Positions 41,195-41,474 of a stretch of 41,474 nucleotides of DNA are shown in pieces (positions within the stretch are counted from its first letter, which is position 1; every line of letters starts with the position of its first letter). The DNA lies in NCBI GenBank assembly GCA_900554275.1, contig USGS01000007.1, forward strand, positions 1 to 41,474. Reading direction: 5' to 3'. The DNA comes from an uncultured Eubacteriales bacterium. GTDB taxonomy: Bacteria; Bacillota; Clostridia; Oscillospirales; Oscillospiraceae. The notes under the pieces were generated by a model. The model was not told the origin of the DNA, did no database searches, and saw nothing but the letters and a program-made list of their open reading frames with translations. The translations under genes and the position numbers were made by a program.

Positions 41195-41474
41195 ATGACA
41201 ACATCATCGGCTTCTTCCCTTCCCCTGTTGGATTTTATTTCCGCCAGCCCCACCTGTTTCCACGCCATCGCCAACACCGCCACCCGCCTTACCGCCGCTG
41301 GGTATACCCCACTGTCCGAGGAGGAACGTTGGACGCTGCGTCCCGGCGACCGCCGCTTCGTCATCCGCGGCGGCTCCAGCATCATCGCCTTCCGCGTGCC
41401 GCAGGAGCTGCGGGGCGGCTTTATGATGGCCGCCGCCCACAGCGACTCCCCTGCCTTTAAGCTGAAGGAGCACG
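41195..41474 (+). CDS. M18-family aminopeptidase, 3' end cut by window edge
   Basis: The first 93 codons of a zinc aminopeptidase of the aspartyl aminopeptidase family. LLDFISASPTCFHAIANTA, the SSIIAFRVP segment and AAAHSDSPAFKLKEH match the start of M18 enzymes, and the last includes the first zinc-ligand histidine (family AHTDSP). GGAGG (41181-41185) lies 9 bases before the ATG. It would release N-terminal amino acids from peptides, in line with the neighbouring opp and pepF genes. The rest lies outside the window. Confidence 0.93.
   Translation, partial: MTTSSASSLPLLDFISASPTCFHAIANTATRLTAAGYTPLSEEERWTLRPGDRRFVIRGGSSIIAFRVPQELRGGFMMAAAHSDSPAFKLKEH

Noticed and set aside
40927..41460. A 177-codon plus-strand frame over the MFS/M18 promoter region
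   Set aside because: Its second half is the wrong frame of the M18 aminopeptidase, and its first half covers promoters with no ribosome site.
1..41474. CRISPR arrays, tRNA or rRNA genes, riboswitches
   Set aside because: No regularly spaced repeats, no cloverleaf or rRNA sequence, and no recognised riboswitch core were seen by eye; a covariance-model scan would be needed to exclude small RNAs.

Overview
The window comes from a GC-rich, anaerobic, amino-acid- and peptide-fermenting member of the Clostridia. An Oscillospiraceae-like gut bacterium is my inference. The support is a V-type ATPase, a ferredoxin-linked 2-oxoacid oxidoreductase with butyrate kinase, a peptide-uptake operon with cytosolic peptidases, strong AGGAGG-type ribosome sites, and surface proteins with cohesin/dockerin and beta-helix folds. 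No rRNA, tRNA, CRISPR array or insertion sequence was seen.

Layout. (1) 1-5860, plus strand: the end of a V-type ATPase operon in the order A-B-D-I-K; A is cut by the window edge. (2) 5921-10298, minus strand: butyrate kinase, a P-loop ATPase of unknown role, a 2x[4Fe-4S] ferredoxin, and the alpha, beta and gamma subunits of a 2-oxoacid:ferredoxin oxidoreductase. A divergent LysR regulator follows at 10409-11272. (3) 11416-16318, minus strand: a compact operon of a STAS anti-anti-sigma-like protein, a MATE transporter fused to a HATPase (anti-sigma kinase-like) domain, a formyltransferase, and a membrane sensor PP2C phosphatase that also ends in a HATPase domain. Divergent from it (16494-18471) are a secreted coiled-coil protein, a polytopic membrane protein and a PrsW-like intramembrane protease. 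(4) 18541-23573, minus strand: a beta-helix surface protein with its own promoter, an unrecognised 453-aa protein, a second MATE-HATPase fusion and a 93-aa helical protein. (5) 23783-27568: an Agr-type LytTR two-component system and a secreted cohesin-like/dockerin protein. (6) 27901-29083: an alkylation-repair pair (Ogt and an AlkA-like glycosylase). (7) 29295-40845: an oligopeptide ABC transporter (A, B, C, D, F), small membrane proteins, oligoendopeptidase F and an MFS transporter. (8) 41195 to the end: the start of an M18 aminopeptidase.

The flanks fit together metabolically. Peptides enter through Opp and are cut by PepF and M18. Branched-chain or related 2-oxoacids are oxidised to acyl-CoA with ferredoxin, and the acyl group can give ATP through Buk. 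The V-ATPase, whose K subunit carries the residues of a sodium site, couples ATP to an ion gradient.

The most unusual part is 11416-23573. Two MATE-family transporters each carry a C-terminal HATPase domain, and the two have lost different ATP-binding motifs. One is encoded with a free STAS protein and a PP2C phosphatase, and no sigma factor gene is nearby. I infer a partner-switching circuit whose output may be transporter control rather than transcription. I know of no description of such a system, but I could not search for one.
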